Of a stretch of DNA of 64,000 bases, positions 34,239 to 45,087 are shown one piece after another. The position numbers and the translations under genes are program-made. The notes beneath the pieces were generated by a model. The model had not been told where the DNA came from and did not search any database. It worked only from the letters and a program-made list of their open reading frames with translations. The stretch is from Mucilaginibacter paludis DSM 18603 (lineage in GTDB: Bacteria; Bacteroidota; Bacteroidia; Sphingobacteriales; Sphingobacteriaceae): NCBI RefSeq assembly GCF_000166195.2, contig NZ_CM001403.1:1302001-1366000 (forward strand), given 5' to 3'. Position 1 is the first letter of the stretch. Each line of letters begins with the position of its first letter.

Positions 34239-36740
34239 TTATTGAGCTATAAGTGTATAGGTTTTACCAGGCGCGGTAGCTATGTCATACAGCATTGTTG
34301 TTTTTAGCGCTGGCTGCGCAAGCGTAGTTTTAGGAGAAATAATAGGATCGGGCACAGCGCTTACCTGGTAAAAAGGGTTTACGTTTTCGCCATTTGCCTT
34401 TTTAAGAATGCCCGAAATCATTTTCAAGGTATTAGGTACCCTTAAACGCAAATTGCCGCCCAGGGCAGACTTTACCACAACCTTGGTTACCTTGCCTTTC
34501 TTCCAATCCATGGATACGATTTCAAATCCGCCAATCGCCCTCAGGCCACTTATCGACCCTTCGTTTTCCCAGGCATCCGGTAAAGCTGGCAATAAAAAAA
34601 CAGCCCCGTCTGCACTTTGCATCAGCATCTCGGCCATTCCAGATGTACATCCGAAATTACCGTCGATCTGAAAAGGCGGATGTGCATCAAAAAGATTATT
34701 GTAGGTGCCGCCGCCACCTTTATTTACACCCAATGGCGTTAATTGATTTTGGATTAATTTGTAAGCATGGTTACCATCGAGCATTCGCGCCCACCAGTTC
34801 ACCTTCCAGCCCATGCTCCAGCCCGTAGAAACATCTCCGCGTTGCAGCAGCGTATTTTTTGCCGCGTTAAATAGTTGGGGGGTGCGGTAAGCGGATATTT
34901 GGCCCGACGGAAATAAGCCGTACAGGTGGGATATGTGCCGGTGATTATCTTTAGGGTCGTCAATATCATCAAGCCACTCCTGCAGCTGCCCGAACTGACC
35001 GATATGCATCGGCGAGAGCTTACTCCGCATTTGTTTTAAGGTATCAACAAAGGGTTTATCTATATTAAGAATTTCAGCCGCCCTGATGGTTGAACTGAAT
35101 ACATCAAAAACAATCTGGTTACTCATGGTTGTGCCGGCATCAAGCGATGAGCCCTGATGTGCCGCCGGCGCATTTTCGGGCGACATATCGGGATTGATTA
35201 CCAGCCAATGGTGAACGGGTTGCTCTACCAAAAAATCAACATAAAACAGAGCTGCGCCCCTGAGCACGCCGTAAACAGACCGGAGATAATCTTTATCGCC
35301 ATTGTACAGGTAATGCTCCCATAAATGTTCACTCGTCCACCCGCCACCCTGGTTCCATATCCCCCAGAAAGCGCCGTCAACAGCTCCTGTGGCACGCCAA
35401 ATATCTGTATTGTGATGGGCCATCCAGCCTCTGGCACCGTACATCACTTTTGCGGTTTGTTCACCATTAACAGCAAGTTCCTTCACCATCTGTAAAAAAG
35501 GCTCGTGTATTTCCGGAAGATTGGTTTTCTCTGCCGGCCAGTAATTCATTTCAGCATTAATGTTGATTGTATATTTACTATCCCATGCAGGATATAGCTT
35601 ATTATTCCAAATACCCTGCAAATTGGCTGGCTGCCCGCCGGGTTGTGATGAAGATATCAACAAGTACCTTCCGTATTGAAAATAAAGTGCTGCAAATTGA
35701 GGATCCTGGCCCTGGTTAAAGTTTTTTAACCTTTCATCAGTAGGGAGTTTGGATATGTCCGCCGCACCGAGGCTGAAACGTACCCGGTTGAAATACTTTT
35801 GATAGGCAGCGATATGCGTTTTCTGTAATTCAGTGTACGATTTTCCTGACGCCTTATTGAGATAGTTTGCCGCCCTTTCCGTCTCATTGCCACCTAAATC
35901 GTGGTAGTTGTTAAAATTGGTTGCTATTGAGATGTAAATCGTCACATCGTTAGCGCCGTATATCGTAACAGATGTATCGGTTGCGCTCTTGGTTCCTCCA
36001 TTCGTTTTAAATTCTGCAATACCTTTGTAGCGTACCATACCTTTTACCCCTTCGTGATCAATAGTGGTACCGGCAAAAGTAATTTGCCTGGCCTGAAAGG
36101 TTGCCACGGCTACATCATGCTGCGGACTTGAATAAAAGGCCGTAAAAGAAATGCTGCCTGGTTTGCTGGCTGTTAAATGCATTACTATAACACGATCGGG
36201 GATCGAAGCGAAGGCTTCCCTGGTAAAGGAAACATCACCCACCTGGTAAGAAGTTTTCGAGATGGCCTTTTCAATATCCAGCTCCCTGTAGTAATTGGTA
36301 TAATTTTCCTGGTTATTAAAAGCCAAATAAAGTTCGCCCGCAGGTTCAAATATCTGGCCTTGGGATTTTTTGCTGATAATAACCTTGTTGGCTAACTGTT
36401 CGGCCTGTTTTTGCTTCCCGTTAAAAATCAGCTTCCTGATGGCGGCTAACGAATCTAAAGCCAGCGGATTATCATTGCGGTTAGGACCGCCGCTCCATAA
36501 GGTATGCTCGTTCAGCTGGATGGTTTCAACGCCAACGTTACCATAGATCATTGCGCCCAGCCTTCCGTTACCAATGGGTAAAGCATTTTCCCATACTTTT
36601 CCTGAGGGTTTATTGTACCAGAGCCTGAGGGTAGTCTGATCTTTAGGATTGGTTTGCGCTTTCGCGTAACCTGCATTTATTGTTGCAAGAAAGCTAAATA
36701 CAAGTATAATCCACTGATTAACTGATTTTTTAATATACAT
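34239..36740 (-). CDS. GH95 glycosidase (alpha-L-fucosidase or alpha-L-galactosidase)
   Basis: An 833-residue secreted protein (signal to about residue 28). It has the GH95 order: an N-terminal beta-super-sandwich starting [30 protein letters not shown] and [11 protein letters not shown], then an (alpha/alpha)6 barrel with [70 protein letters not shown] and [16 protein letters not shown]. The catalytic glutamate is the one in LQEW and conserved Asn residues lie in [11 protein letters not shown]95 enzymes release alpha-1,2-L-fucose or, in xylan loci, alpha-L-galactose; location here favours L-galactose removal from complex arabinoxylan (inference). It is separated from susD by an insertion element. 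Confidence 0.95.
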   Translation of the reverse strand: MYIKKSVNQWIILVFSFLATINAGYAKAQTNPKDQTTLRLWYNKPSGKVWENALPIGNGRLGAMIYGNVGVETIQLNEHTLWSGGPNRNDNPLALDSLAAIRKLIFNGKQKQAEQLANKVIISKKSQGQIFEPAGELYLAFNNQENYTNYYRELDIEKAISKTSYQVGDVSFTREAFASIPDRVIVMHLTASKPGSISFTAFYSSPQHDVAVATFQARQITFAGTTIDHEGVKGMVRYKGIAEFKTNGGTKSATDTSVTIYGANDVTIYISIATNFNNYHDLGGNETERAANYLNKASGKSYTELQKTHIAAYQKYFNRVRFSLGAADISKLPTDERLKNFNQGQDPQFAALYFQYGRYLLISSSQPGGQPANLQGIWNNKLYPAWDSKYTININAEMNYWPAEKTNLPEIHEPFLQMVKELAVNGEQTAKVMYGARGWMAHHNTDIWRATGAVDGAFWGIWNQGGGWTSEHLWEHYLYNGDKDYLRSVYGVLRGAALFYVDFLVEQPVHHWLVINPDMSPENAPAAHQGSSLDAGTTMSNQIVFDVFSSTIRAAEILNIDKPFVDTLKQMRSKLSPMHIGQFGQLQEWLDDIDDPKDNHRHISHLYGLFPSGQISAYRTPQLFNAAKNTLLQRGDVSTGWSMGWKVNWWARMLDGNHAYKLIQNQLTPLGVNKGGGGTYNNLFDAHPPFQIDGNFGCTSGMAEMLMQSADGAVFLLPALPDAWENEGSISGLRAIGGFEIVSMDWKKGKVTKVVVKSALGGNLRLRVPNTLKMISGILKKANGENVNPFYQVSAVPDPIISPKTTLAQPALKTTMLYDIATAPGKTYTLIAQ

Positions 36741-36979
36741 TTTATTAATTATTCATTTATTATAGAGCCTCTTCCCACATATTTTACAGAGCCCCACACA
36801 GTCACCACAAATTGGTATATTTCTCGGATCTTGATGTGTATGCTGGTTTATTCAGCCTCTAAATTCAGCTATTGACAGACAATTGCGGGTGATAAATTGA
36901 TGATTTAATAAAACAAATGTTTAAAGTGTAGTATCATCTCAAACTTGATACTCAGAAAATGCTGCTGGTTTAATAAAAA

Positions 36980-37021
36980 GAGGCCGTATCATAAAATGGT
37001 GTGACCCCAAAAAGTTGGACA
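36980..37021. repeat. Left inverted repeat of the IS3-family element
   Basis: Begins GAGGCCGTATCATA and ends TGACCCCAAAAAGTTGGACA (37002-37021). Matches the other end with a few mismatches and two one-base gaps. Confidence 0.75.
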
Positions 37022-37031
37022 GTTTACAAAA

Positions 37032-37880
37032 TTAAGTTTTTTGTACGAGAGCTCGGTATTCCACCGGGCTCTTTCCATTTAACCTGTTTTTTATTCTTTC
37101 ATTTGTTATAGTAAATGAATGTATTCTTTTAACGAAGTTATAAATTCTTCCGCAGTTTCAAAGCTCTGTTTGTACAGTAATTCTGTCTTTAAGATCCCAA
37201 AGAAGCTTTCGGCCAAGGCATTATCCGAAGCAGTTTCCCTTTCTGGACATGCTTTGAATAATTCCATGTTTTTCCAAAGCCTTTCTATATCCATAATGTT
37301 GATATTGCCACCCTTGGTCAGAGTGAAAAATAAGTCCCCTTATATCTTTCACTTTATCAAAAGCCTCATATAACATTTCATCTATCATCTGCATATTTGG
37401 AGATTTTGAAATACTATAAGAAATGACTTCCCCGTTGAACATGTCAATTATAGGAGATAAATAGATCTTCTCCCCTTTAATGTTCATCTGAGTGACATCC
37501 GTAGCCCATTTCTGATTAGGCAGATTTGCCTCAAAATCCCTTTCAAGTACATTAGGGGCAATTTTACCAACCTCACCTTTGTATGAGCGATAACTTACTT
37601 TCCTGATATTGCATTTTAGGCCTAATGTTCCCATCAATTTTTGGACAGTCTTGTGATTTATGCTATAACCCCGGTTCTTCATTTCGGCGGTGACCCGCCG
37701 ATAACCATATCTGCCTTTATGCAAGTGGTATATACTTGCGATCTCTTCTTTTTCATGCTTGTATTTATCATCATTTAGGCGCTTGCGATGATAATAAAAT
37801 ACAGAACGAGCCATCTGTTTGCAATCCAATAGAATTGAAACATCATGTTCGGGCCTTAGTTCTTCGATGGCTTTTGCCCA
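37032..37880 (-). pseudogene. IS3-family OrfB integrase, frameshifted
   Basis: The rve-type catalytic protein has its first Asp in QKWATDVTQM, its second in FHSDQGWQYQHYGY, and the Glu in DNALAESFFGILKTELLY. Reading the best frame needs three corrections, each removal of one base: the CC at about 37225 (after RKGNCF), the AAA at about 37113, and the TTT at about 37102; after them the frame runs through NNERIKNRLNGKSPVEY to TAA at 37032-37034. As read, the DDE triad is split, so the protein is inactive. Upstream it overlaps orfA in the -1 frame, as in IS150-type elements where OrfAB is made by frameshifting. Confidence 0.88.
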
Positions 37881-38377
37881 CTCATGCGTTCGCGGGCTTC
37901 TTTTTCCTTGACTAAGGCCGTGACTTTTTTTAATAGTGCGTTCTCCGCCCGCAAACGGCTATTTTCCGCCTGGAGCTTCTCTACTTCTGTTTCAGGTTCA
38001 AGCTTCTTTGATCTTCCCATGCATTTAGGTGGTCGTCCAGGATTCTTTTGCTGGTATAGTACTGCATATCCCTCAACCCGTACTGATCTTACCCAGCGCT
38101 CTAAAGCAGTCTTGCTTAATCTATATTCCAGAACAACCTGATTTAAAGGTACTTTTTTTTCTATGACAAGCCTTACAACTTCTTCTTTGAAATCAGGCGT
38201 GGGCTTGACGTTAGGTTGTTTGAGCAGCCCACTTTCGCCATAAAGATCATATTTCCGAACCCATTCCAATATCATGCCTTCACGGATATGGCGTTCGCGG
38301 GATATCCGTAGAATCGGCTTTCCCTTTCTTACTTGAGAAACTACATCAAGTTTCTCTTCAAATGTGTGCTTTGACAT
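37856..38377 (-). CDS. IS3-family OrfA transposase subunit
   Basis: A 173-residue DNA-binding protein. Two HTH segments are visible (residues about 20-45 ILRISRERHIREGMILEWVRKY, and 78-100 NQVVLEYRLSKTALERWVRSV). A leucine-zipper-like coil lies at about 130-160 (VEKLQAENSRLRAENALLKKV). This is the layout of IS150-group OrfA proteins. Intact start at 38377 and stop; it cannot drive transposition alone because orfB is broken. Confidence 0.9.
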   Translation of the reverse strand: MSKHTFEEKLDVVSQVRKGKPILRISRERHIREGMILEWVRKYDLYGESGLLKQPNVKPTPDFKEEVVRLVIEKKVPLNQVVLEYRLSKTALERWVRSVRVEGYAVLYQQKNPGRPPKCMGRSKKLEPETEVEKLQAENSRLRAENALLKKVTALVKEKEARERMSGQKPSKN

Positions 38378-38400
38378 AAATAATAAACCCCAAAAGTTTT

Positions 38401-38442
38401 TGTCTAACTTTTGGGGTTCACTTCAATTGATGACACAGCCTC
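38401..38442. repeat. Right inverted repeat of the IS3-family element
   Basis: On the minus strand it begins GAGGCTGTGTCATC and ends TGAACCCCAAAAGTTAGACA (38420-38401), the partner of the 36980-37021 end. Confidence 0.75.
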
Positions 38443-38475
38443 AATTATCGAACTTATTTGATTGATAAATCTTTT

Positions 38476-40425
38476 TTAGTTGTAGCCATTATTCTGCGGA
38501 TAAGCAGGACCGGATAAAACGTTGTTGATAAGTCCCTGCGGAATTGGCCAACGGGCGTGATAAGCCTGTACGTTGGCACCTCCGTTTGGATTGTACATCT
38601 GGTTTCTGCGCACAAGTTGCTGAGTACGTACTAAATCATACCAACGGCGTGGATCGCCATATAGCTCGCGCGAGTATTCTTCTAATATCAGATCCATTCC
38701 ACACCTCGTATTTTTATCGGTAGTATTATTAGGGATAGATAACAATGCTACCTGAGTAGGAGTTAACAACATGGCGGCTGCATTAGTGGCATTGGCATCA
38801 GCCATAGTTGCGGATGTTACATAAAATTGATTTTTTGCTGTAAGAGCTGCATCGGTTGTTGTGCGATATGCAGCGCGTTGCCTTAACACATTTAATGAAG
38901 TAACAGCATTACTAACGTTACCCAACATATAATTAGCTTCTGCATTCATCAGATATACTTCTGAAAACCTCATCATAATAATCGGACGACTGGAAAAGTC
39001 ACCAGTCCCCGTACGAAGAGGGTCATCAAACTTCTTTACGGTTGGGAAGTTGAGCGCGTTAAACTGTCTTGGCGTAATGATCAGCCCTTTAAAAGCATCC
39101 CTGCGGGCCATAGTCACGTCTGTGCTTGGCATCAGGATAGCAGTATCGCCATCAACAGGCACGTTAAATGATGATAAAGAAACATTTGATGTTGGAATTA
39201 AAGCACCTTTTAATGCTCCATTACTTTGAGTACCTGCGGCTGTCGTTTTATTGCATATCCAAAAAGTCTGGAAAGTAGCGTCATACCGAGTGTCGTGTAT
39301 TTGATCTGCAAAAGCCACGTCCATAGTGTATGGCTTATTAGGAGCTAAACGGACATAAGGGCGGCCATTATATACGTCACGGAGCATACCTGGTTTTGCA
39401 GTGCTATACACTTGTGGAACGGCATCAATACCGGTAACGTTATCAACACCGGGACCTACATAATTCTGACGTGCCAAGACATACAGTTGATTTAAGCCAT
39501 AACCGCCTGAACCCTGTAGTGTATAACCGGTGTAGTTGGGATCGGAAATGCCGCCGTAATCAATAGCGAACATATTTTCCTTACCATAGTCATTTGCGGG
39601 CTTGTGCTCATCCCAATAGTCCTGCCATAAGTCTAAACCATAAGTGCCTTTACTGGCGATTAATGAGGCTGTGATGTCGGCAGCTTGCTGAAAATCGGTG
39701 CTTTGTTTAGCTTCTGTATAAGCCCGGGTAAGGTAAGCTTTGGCTAAATAAGCTTTAGCTGTTGCGGCGGTAGCACTTTTACCTACGCCACCAGCCGAAA
39801 ACGGATTTGTATTGGTGATCGTATTAGGTAGATTGGCGGCAGCATCAGTGAAGTCCTGAATGATCAGATTGTAAATATCAGTCAATGGTGCGGGAGCATC
39901 AGAAGTAATTGCTGTCGTAAGAAAAGTAGTGTGCAAAGGTATGCCGCTTTTCTGCGTGGCTGTTAGCCCACCATAAGTCTGCACCAAATAAAAATAAAGA
40001 AAACCGCGTAAAAATTTCGCCTGGGCAACATATTGTGTACGGGCAGTTGGATCGGTAATTGCAGATGCGAATTTAAAAACGCCATTAAGCGTATTGATAT
40101 CCACATATAAGCCGGTAATATCCGGACCGTTGGACGACGTGATACCTCTAAACGAATTAAACAGTGGCGCTACAGTACCAGCGCTGCCGCCTGGGATATT
40201 TTCATCTGTTCCATCATAGTAAAACACCAGGCCTTCACCGGAAAATGATCCTCTCAAATCATTATATATACCTACAACCGCTGCCTGCACACCAGCTGCA
40301 GTGCTAAAATAATCAGGATATAGCGCCGCACGCGGATTTTCTTCCAGGAGCTTTTTACAACCCGTGGTTAATGATAGTACCGCTGCCGCGGCAATCATAA
40401 AACTGCTTTTATTAAATATTTTCAT
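38476..40425 (-). CDS. susD: SusD/RagB-family outer-membrane glycan-binding lipoprotein
   Basis: A 649-residue lipoprotein (lipobox SLTTGC, C23, followed by KK and LLEENPRAALYPDYFST). SusD features are the early TPR helices (AGVQAAVVGIYNDLRG, QYVAQAKFLRGFLYFYLVQTYGG with the LRG motif) and the C-terminal EEYSRELYGDPRRWYDLVRT followed by RWPIPQGLINN. SusD binds oligosaccharide on the cell surface and caps the SusC pore. It starts 9 bases after susC. Because susC carries an internal stop, SusD may lack its partner. The IS element begins 33 bases after the stop codon. Confidence 0.97.
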   Translation of the reverse strand: MKIFNKSSFMIAAAAVLSLTTGCKKLLEENPRAALYPDYFSTAAGVQAAVVGIYNDLRGSFSGEGLVFYYDGTDENIPGGSAGTVAPLFNSFRGITSSNGPDITGLYVDINTLNGVFKFASAITDPTARTQYVAQAKFLRGFLYFYLVQTYGGLTATQKSGIPLHTTFLTTAITSDAPAPLTDIYNLIIQDFTDAAANLPNTITNTNPFSAGGVGKSATAATAKAYLAKAYLTRAYTEAKQSTDFQQAADITASLIASKGTYGLDLWQDYWDEHKPANDYGKENMFAIDYGGISDPNYTGYTLQGSGGYGLNQLYVLARQNYVGPGVDNVTGIDAVPQVYSTAKPGMLRDVYNGRPYVRLAPNKPYTMDVAFADQIHDTRYDATFQTFWICNKTTAAGTQSNGALKGALIPTSNVSLSSFNVPVDGDTAILMPSTDVTMARRDAFKGLIITPRQFNALNFPTVKKFDDPLRTGTGDFSSRPIIMMRFSEVYLMNAEANYMLGNVSNAVTSLNVLRQRAAYRTTTDAALTAKNQFYVTSATMADANATNAAAMLLTPTQVALLSIPNNTTDKNTRCGMDLILEEYSRELYGDPRRWYDLVRTQQLVRRNQMYNPNGGANVQAYHARWPIPQGLINNVLSGPAYPQNNGYN

Positions 40426-40434
40426 AATCGTTTA

Positions 40435-43400
40435 TTAAAATCTTGCGTTAATACCAATAATAAAATCCCTTGTCTGCTCACCGGCATTAATACTTACACC
40501 TCGGAAATTTTGGGCGCCATTGCCTGAATTTGCGCCTGCAATATTACCGCTTACCGACGGGTCGGCAGGTAATGCTCCAGCGTTGTAGGCATAACCTGAT
40601 TCTGCATCAGGTACAGAAAAACCATGGCTCCTTATCGGCGCATATATAAAGAATGGGTTAGTTACGTTGGCATAAATCCGAAGAGAACTCAAGCCTGCTT
40701 TTTTAGCCAAATTGCCTGGAATATTATATCCGAGGTTGATACTTTTGGCCCTGATATACGAACCATCATAATATTGCAGGGTTGAATAATAAGGTAATTG
40801 AGTATAAGCGTTAGGTTCGGGGAATGCATTGGTTGGGTTTGTTGGTGTCCAGTAATCAATCACCGGTTGGTTATGGCGGCCCAAGTTGAGGAACTGCCAA
40901 CCATTACTAGACGAATTTGACGAGGACACGTAAGGTACTGCCGTTGTGAAGCCCATTCGGCCCTGGATTACTATGCTCAAGTCAAAATTCTTATAGCTCA
41001 CACGATTGGTTAGACCCAAGGTATAATTAGGGTTAAAATGACCAATGAACTGATTATCCTTAGCATCAATTTTACCGTTATTATCAACATCCTCAATTTT
41101 AATCGAGCCTGGCTTTTGACCATAAACTGCAGCCTGGGCAGCTTCGCTGGTTTGCCAGATGCCAATCTTGCGTACGTCATAAATAACGTTAAGCGGTTGT
41201 CCCACAAATTCACCGGAACTAATGTTAACAAGAGCTCCATTTGGCAAATCAAGCACTTTTTCGCGGTCAAAAGCAATATTGAAATCTGTACTCCAATTAA
41301 TACCCTTGGCATTTTGAATGTTGATGCTGCTTAATGTAATTTCAAGCCCTTTATTTTGTGATGTACCTAAATTAGAAGTTTGTGTAGATGCGCCGTTGGT
41401 TACCGGCAGTTGGTTTGGTAAAATGATACCGTTAGTTTTGGTCTGGTAAACCTCAATCGAGCCGGTAAGACGGCTTTTCAATACAGCAAAATCTAAGGCC
41501 ACGTTGTATTCCGAACTGCGTTGCCAGGTTAGATCTGGATTAACAATATTTGTAAACCTTACACCTTGCTGATCACCTGTCGACGCTCCTCCAAACTGAT
41601 AAGTGCTTGAACTCAACTGTCCCAATGAATTGTAAGGCTGAATAGTTGTAATGGTTGATGTTTGAGCATAACCGGCCCGCAACTTTAAATTATCAATAAA
41701 GCTATATTTTTTCATGAAACTTTCGTTGCTGATCACCCAGCCTAAACCAATAGCCGGATAACTGGTAGTTTGATGTCCTTTCGCTAAAGCAGAGTTAGCA
41801 TCCGAACGAATACTTGCAGTAAAGTCATATCTGCGGTCAAAGGCATAATTTAAACGACCAACGTAAGACACAAGTCCCTGTTCGCTAAAAACTCCGTTTT
41901 GTGGTACAACAGTTTTTGCCAGTGCAAGATTTGAATTAAGATTGGTAGCGGAAGCAATACCGGTTGCGTTAAACCCGGAATTTTCTGTATGCGCCAGTTC
42001 ATTGGTAAAAACTGCAACAACATTTACGGCATGTTTCTTCGCAAAAACGTTATCATAGGTTAATAAATGCTCCTGATTTAGGCGGTAAGAATAATTATTT
42101 ACCGTACTGGCCGTGGTTTGTGATACATTAAAAATACTGAAATTGTTGATACCATTGTAAGTTCCGGCCAGAGATTGAGAGAAATTATAATTAACCGTAT
42201 AGCGGTACTTAAGGTGTTAAACCGGGCTTAGCTCACCATACAGAACATTATTTGATACCAAACCTCTGGTATAGTTATAATAAATATCTGGCCTGCTGCT
42301 TTGAAAAAGCGGGTTGGCAAAAGTAGCATCTACCTGCCCTACCTGAGGCGTTAAATTTATTGAACCATCCGCGTTGTAAGGATAGCTTAACGGACTTATA
42401 TACAGCGCATTTTGGTACTGACTACCACCGCCTGCGTTGATTAACCGTACCGTGGTTTGGGTACTCAAGCCAAACTTGATGTAATTATTTATCTTATGAT
42501 CAAGTGCCGCATTTAACGAAATACGTTTGGTACCGTTGTTAGGTTCCAGGTTGTTGTTTACACGGTAGCCTAAGCCGACATTGAACTGTGTTTTTTCTGT
42601 ACCACTTGATATCCGTAAGCTCTGATCCCAAACAAACGCATCTTTAATTAACAATGACGGATAATCTGTACTTACACCCTCGTTTAAAGCTTGAGTTTCT
42701 GTAGCGGTAAGGTCGTATGGGTTAACATTCTGATTACTTTGAAGAACCGCACCTTGTCTGGCATCAATTTGTAACTGGGCGAATTGTTTCCCGTTTAACA
42801 TTTTTACTTTGCCTTCCAGTTTGTTAATACCATAATAAGTATCGTAAGATGTGATGGTTTCGCCAACACGACCGCGATTAGTTGTAATTAAAATTACACC
42901 GCCCGAGGCGCGTGAGCCGTAAATGGCAGTTGCCGAGCCCCCCTTTAATATATCAATGCTTTTAATGTTATTAGGATCAATATTCTCGATAGAATTGTAA
43001 TAAGGTTCACCATCCAAAACGATCAGCGGGCCATCGGTGCCAGGTGAAGCGCCTATAGTGCGGTTACCTCGTAAGCTAATGACAGGGCCGTTAGTCCCCT
43101 GAACTACGTCCAAGCCGGCTACACGGCCTTTTAACTGGTCAAAAACATTAGATGCCGGGATTTCTTTCAAAACCTTGGCGTCAACACTAACTACTGTTCC
43201 GGTAACATTTTCTCTTTTCAGTGTACCGTAACCTACTACCACAACTTCGTTGAGGTTTTTGGCATTTGGAGTTAAAGAAATAGTACCCAGGTTAGTTACG
43301 CCTTTGGACAGTAACTTTTCATGTTCGGTATATCCAACAAAAGAAACGATGACCTTTGTTGTTCCGGCTGGAACTTTCAAAGTAAAAGCGCCATTGATAT

Positions 43401-43584
43401 CGGTTGTAGTAGCAGTTGTAGTACCAGGAACCTTTATTGTAGCACCTATTAGGGCTTCTCCTCTTTCATCGACCACCTTACCATGTAAAGCGACCGTCTG
43501 TGCAAAAAGGGTGAGGGAAAATAAGTTCACCGAAATGGTGATCATCATAATTTTCCAAAATTTAATAAGTTGAAGTTTTTGCAT
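40435..43584 (-). pseudogene. susC: SusC/RagA-family TonB-dependent transporter interrupted by one TAA codon
   Basis: From the ATG at 43584 the frame reads a signal peptide, a carboxypeptidase-regulatory-like domain (VALHGKVVDERGEALIGATIKVPG), the SusC junction LNEVVVVGYGTLKRENVTG and the plug (YGSRASGGVILITT), then ends after ELSPV at TAA 42219-42217 (codon 456). The same frame continues without any shift through HLKYRYTVNYNFSQSLAG to the barrel end FIIGINARF at 40435: 1,049 residues in all, normal SusC length. Only one codon is wrong, and TAC (Tyr) to TAA would explain it. A second start is unlikely to rescue a barrel lacking signal and plug. SusC imports oligosaccharides with TonB energy; here it is probably lost unless readthrough occurs or the base is a sequencing error. 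Confidence 0.93.
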
Positions 43585-43790
43585 AATTTTATTGTAATAA
43601 TTGGTGATTTTAAATTAATCCTCTTAGAAGTCTTATTTCAGAGGTCTACCCATTAAGGTTTGCAATTCAGGTCAGCGTATCTCTTATCATATGTTAAAAT
43701 TTAATTTATACGGTCTATACATTTTTCTTCATTTACATTAGGTTGCCTTGCGATATTCCAGTTACAAAATACAATGAGGTTGATTAATTT

Positions 43791-43800
43791 CAATCGGTTT
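43791..43800. promoter_or_regulatory. Weak operator-like site CAATCGGTTT
   Basis: Partial match to the CAATCGATTG palindromes, with the CG centre and one arm kept; about 207 bases upstream of the susC start. Confidence 0.25.
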
Positions 43801-43854
43801 AAATGGGCTCAATAGCTACATATAACCATATATCTAACTAAATCGAAACAAACA

Positions 43855-43870
43855 TTTCAATCGATTGCAT
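43855..43870. promoter_or_regulatory. Operator-like palindrome around CAATCGATTG
   Basis: CAATCGATTG (43858-43867) is a perfect 10-base palindrome with a central CG, like many LacI/GalR-family operators (AAnCGnTT). About 270-285 bases upstream of the susC start. The regulator is not in the window. Confidence 0.4.
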
Positions 43871-44492
43871 TAATAAATGAAAGCATATTCAAATAACATA
43901 GTTTAATCCCCCAAAATAATACTATTTGTTTTAGAATTGGTTTAATCTTGGCCTCGGTTACCCAGATGTGGTACACTTACCTCATCAAAAGTCAGCAATC
44001 GCTCTGATTGGTACTACTTCAAATGTCTAAATCTCAAGTACAAATGTTCAATTACCGCTACCGGCAAAACAAAGCACCATCACGTTTAGTATTTAAAATG
44101 CTATAATTCAATTATTTAAGTAAATATCCCCCATTTAAAACAATTAAGTACTGATTCTTTCATAATTCCTTAGGTGAAGTATTGAACCTTTGTTATTTAA
44201 AAGCTTTAAGCACAATTAAACACTAACAAAAGCTTCCGGATAACATAGTTTCTCATTCTTTAATAAGTTAGATTTCCTCTACCCCTCCGCCGCTATTTGC
44301 ATTATAACTTTCCATCCTGCACGACGGATAACTATTAGCTGCAATTAGAGCAAAGTTTCAATTACCATTCCCACTATGCCTTGCATATGGGAGAGTGCAT
44401 TAATTTCAATTTGTTTTTTCTCAAGTCATAATTTTCTGTCGGTTAATCACTGGTCTACTTTAAACTCAATTGCTATTCCTTTATTCAGAAAT

Positions 44493-44506
44493 TGCAATCG
44501 ATTTTA
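44493..44506. promoter_or_regulatory. Operator-like site TGCAATCGATTT
   Basis: Shares TGCAATCGATT with the other two sites; one base of the right arm differs. Same orientation-neutral centre CG. Confidence 0.33.
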
Positions 44507-44560
44507 TGATACCAAAAACACTTAAATGAGCATATAGCACCTAAGTGATTAGTTTTTTAT

Positions 44561-44573
44561 TCAATCGATTGCA
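44561..44573. promoter_or_regulatory. Operator-like palindrome TCAATCGATTGCA
   Basis: Contains the exact palindrome CAATCGATTG (44562-44571), identical over 13 bases to the site at 43857-43869. It is about 980 bases upstream of susC and 515 bases beyond the GH3 stop. Confidence 0.4.
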
Positions 44574-45007
44574 TTTTTTTATCAACGCGTGCAAACAGAT
44601 GTTTAAAAGAGCTAAAAAAATAGGTTTGTAGTTTATTGGTTATAATCACACACAATCGGCATCATATGTAATATTTGTATTGCAAACCTCTACATTAAGT
44701 GTCCTTTGTACTATTACATATGTATAAATCTCTATCATAAATGTTCAAACTATAAAAAAAATCGGCCGTATTGTATTGTAATTAAGCAAATTCAAAATAC
44801 CGGTTAACCTCAAATAACAGGTCTATTTAGCAGCCCAAGGCCTCTTTTGACGGCAAACAGAAATAGGTATGCCCAGCAGGTAGTTATTACTATACATAAC
44901 TCCATCCACTTCTTTATAATCGTTAATATTGACGATTGATAACACATGTTCATACCGTTTCCAGGTGATTGGGGATCCTGCTTTTATGATAAAGACTCCC
45001 CATGGCC

Positions 45008-45060
45008 AAAACTAAAAAACGATAACCGCAGATTAACTACGGTTATCGTTTTTTAGTTTT
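45008..45060 (-). terminator. Strong intrinsic terminator after GH3
   Basis: A perfect 21-bp stem (45008-45028 with 45040-45060) and 11-base loop, A-rich on one side and T-rich on the other, 28 bases after the stop of the leftward GH3 gene. It ends the transcript before the susC control region. Confidence 0.9.
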
Positions 45061-45087
45061 GTTTAAAAAGATCGGACTTGAGGCTAC

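Larger units (their letters stand above)
36980..38442 (-). mobile_element. Degenerate IS3-family (IS150-like) insertion element
   Basis: About 1.46 kb with imperfect inverted repeats of about 42 bases: 36980-37021 (starting GAGGCCGTATCATA and ending AGTTGGACA) against the reverse complement of 38401-38442 (starting GAGGCTGTGTCATC). It holds orfA (intact) and orfB (broken). No clear target duplication was seen. It lies 33 bases after susD and about 240 bases before the GH95 gene, within the xylan locus. Confidence 0.85.
43585..45087. other. Gene-free 1.5-kb A/T-rich region between GH3 and susC
   Basis: No protein-like frame on either strand. It holds three or four palindromes related to CAATCGATTG (listed separately) and, at its right end, the terminator of the GH3 gene. 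It is the probable control region of the susCD transcript. No regulator gene, tRNA or further repeat was recognised. Confidence 0.7.

Noticed and set aside
42217..42219. Programmed frameshift in susC
   Set aside because: Both halves are in the same frame, so no shift is needed; only a stop codon separates them.
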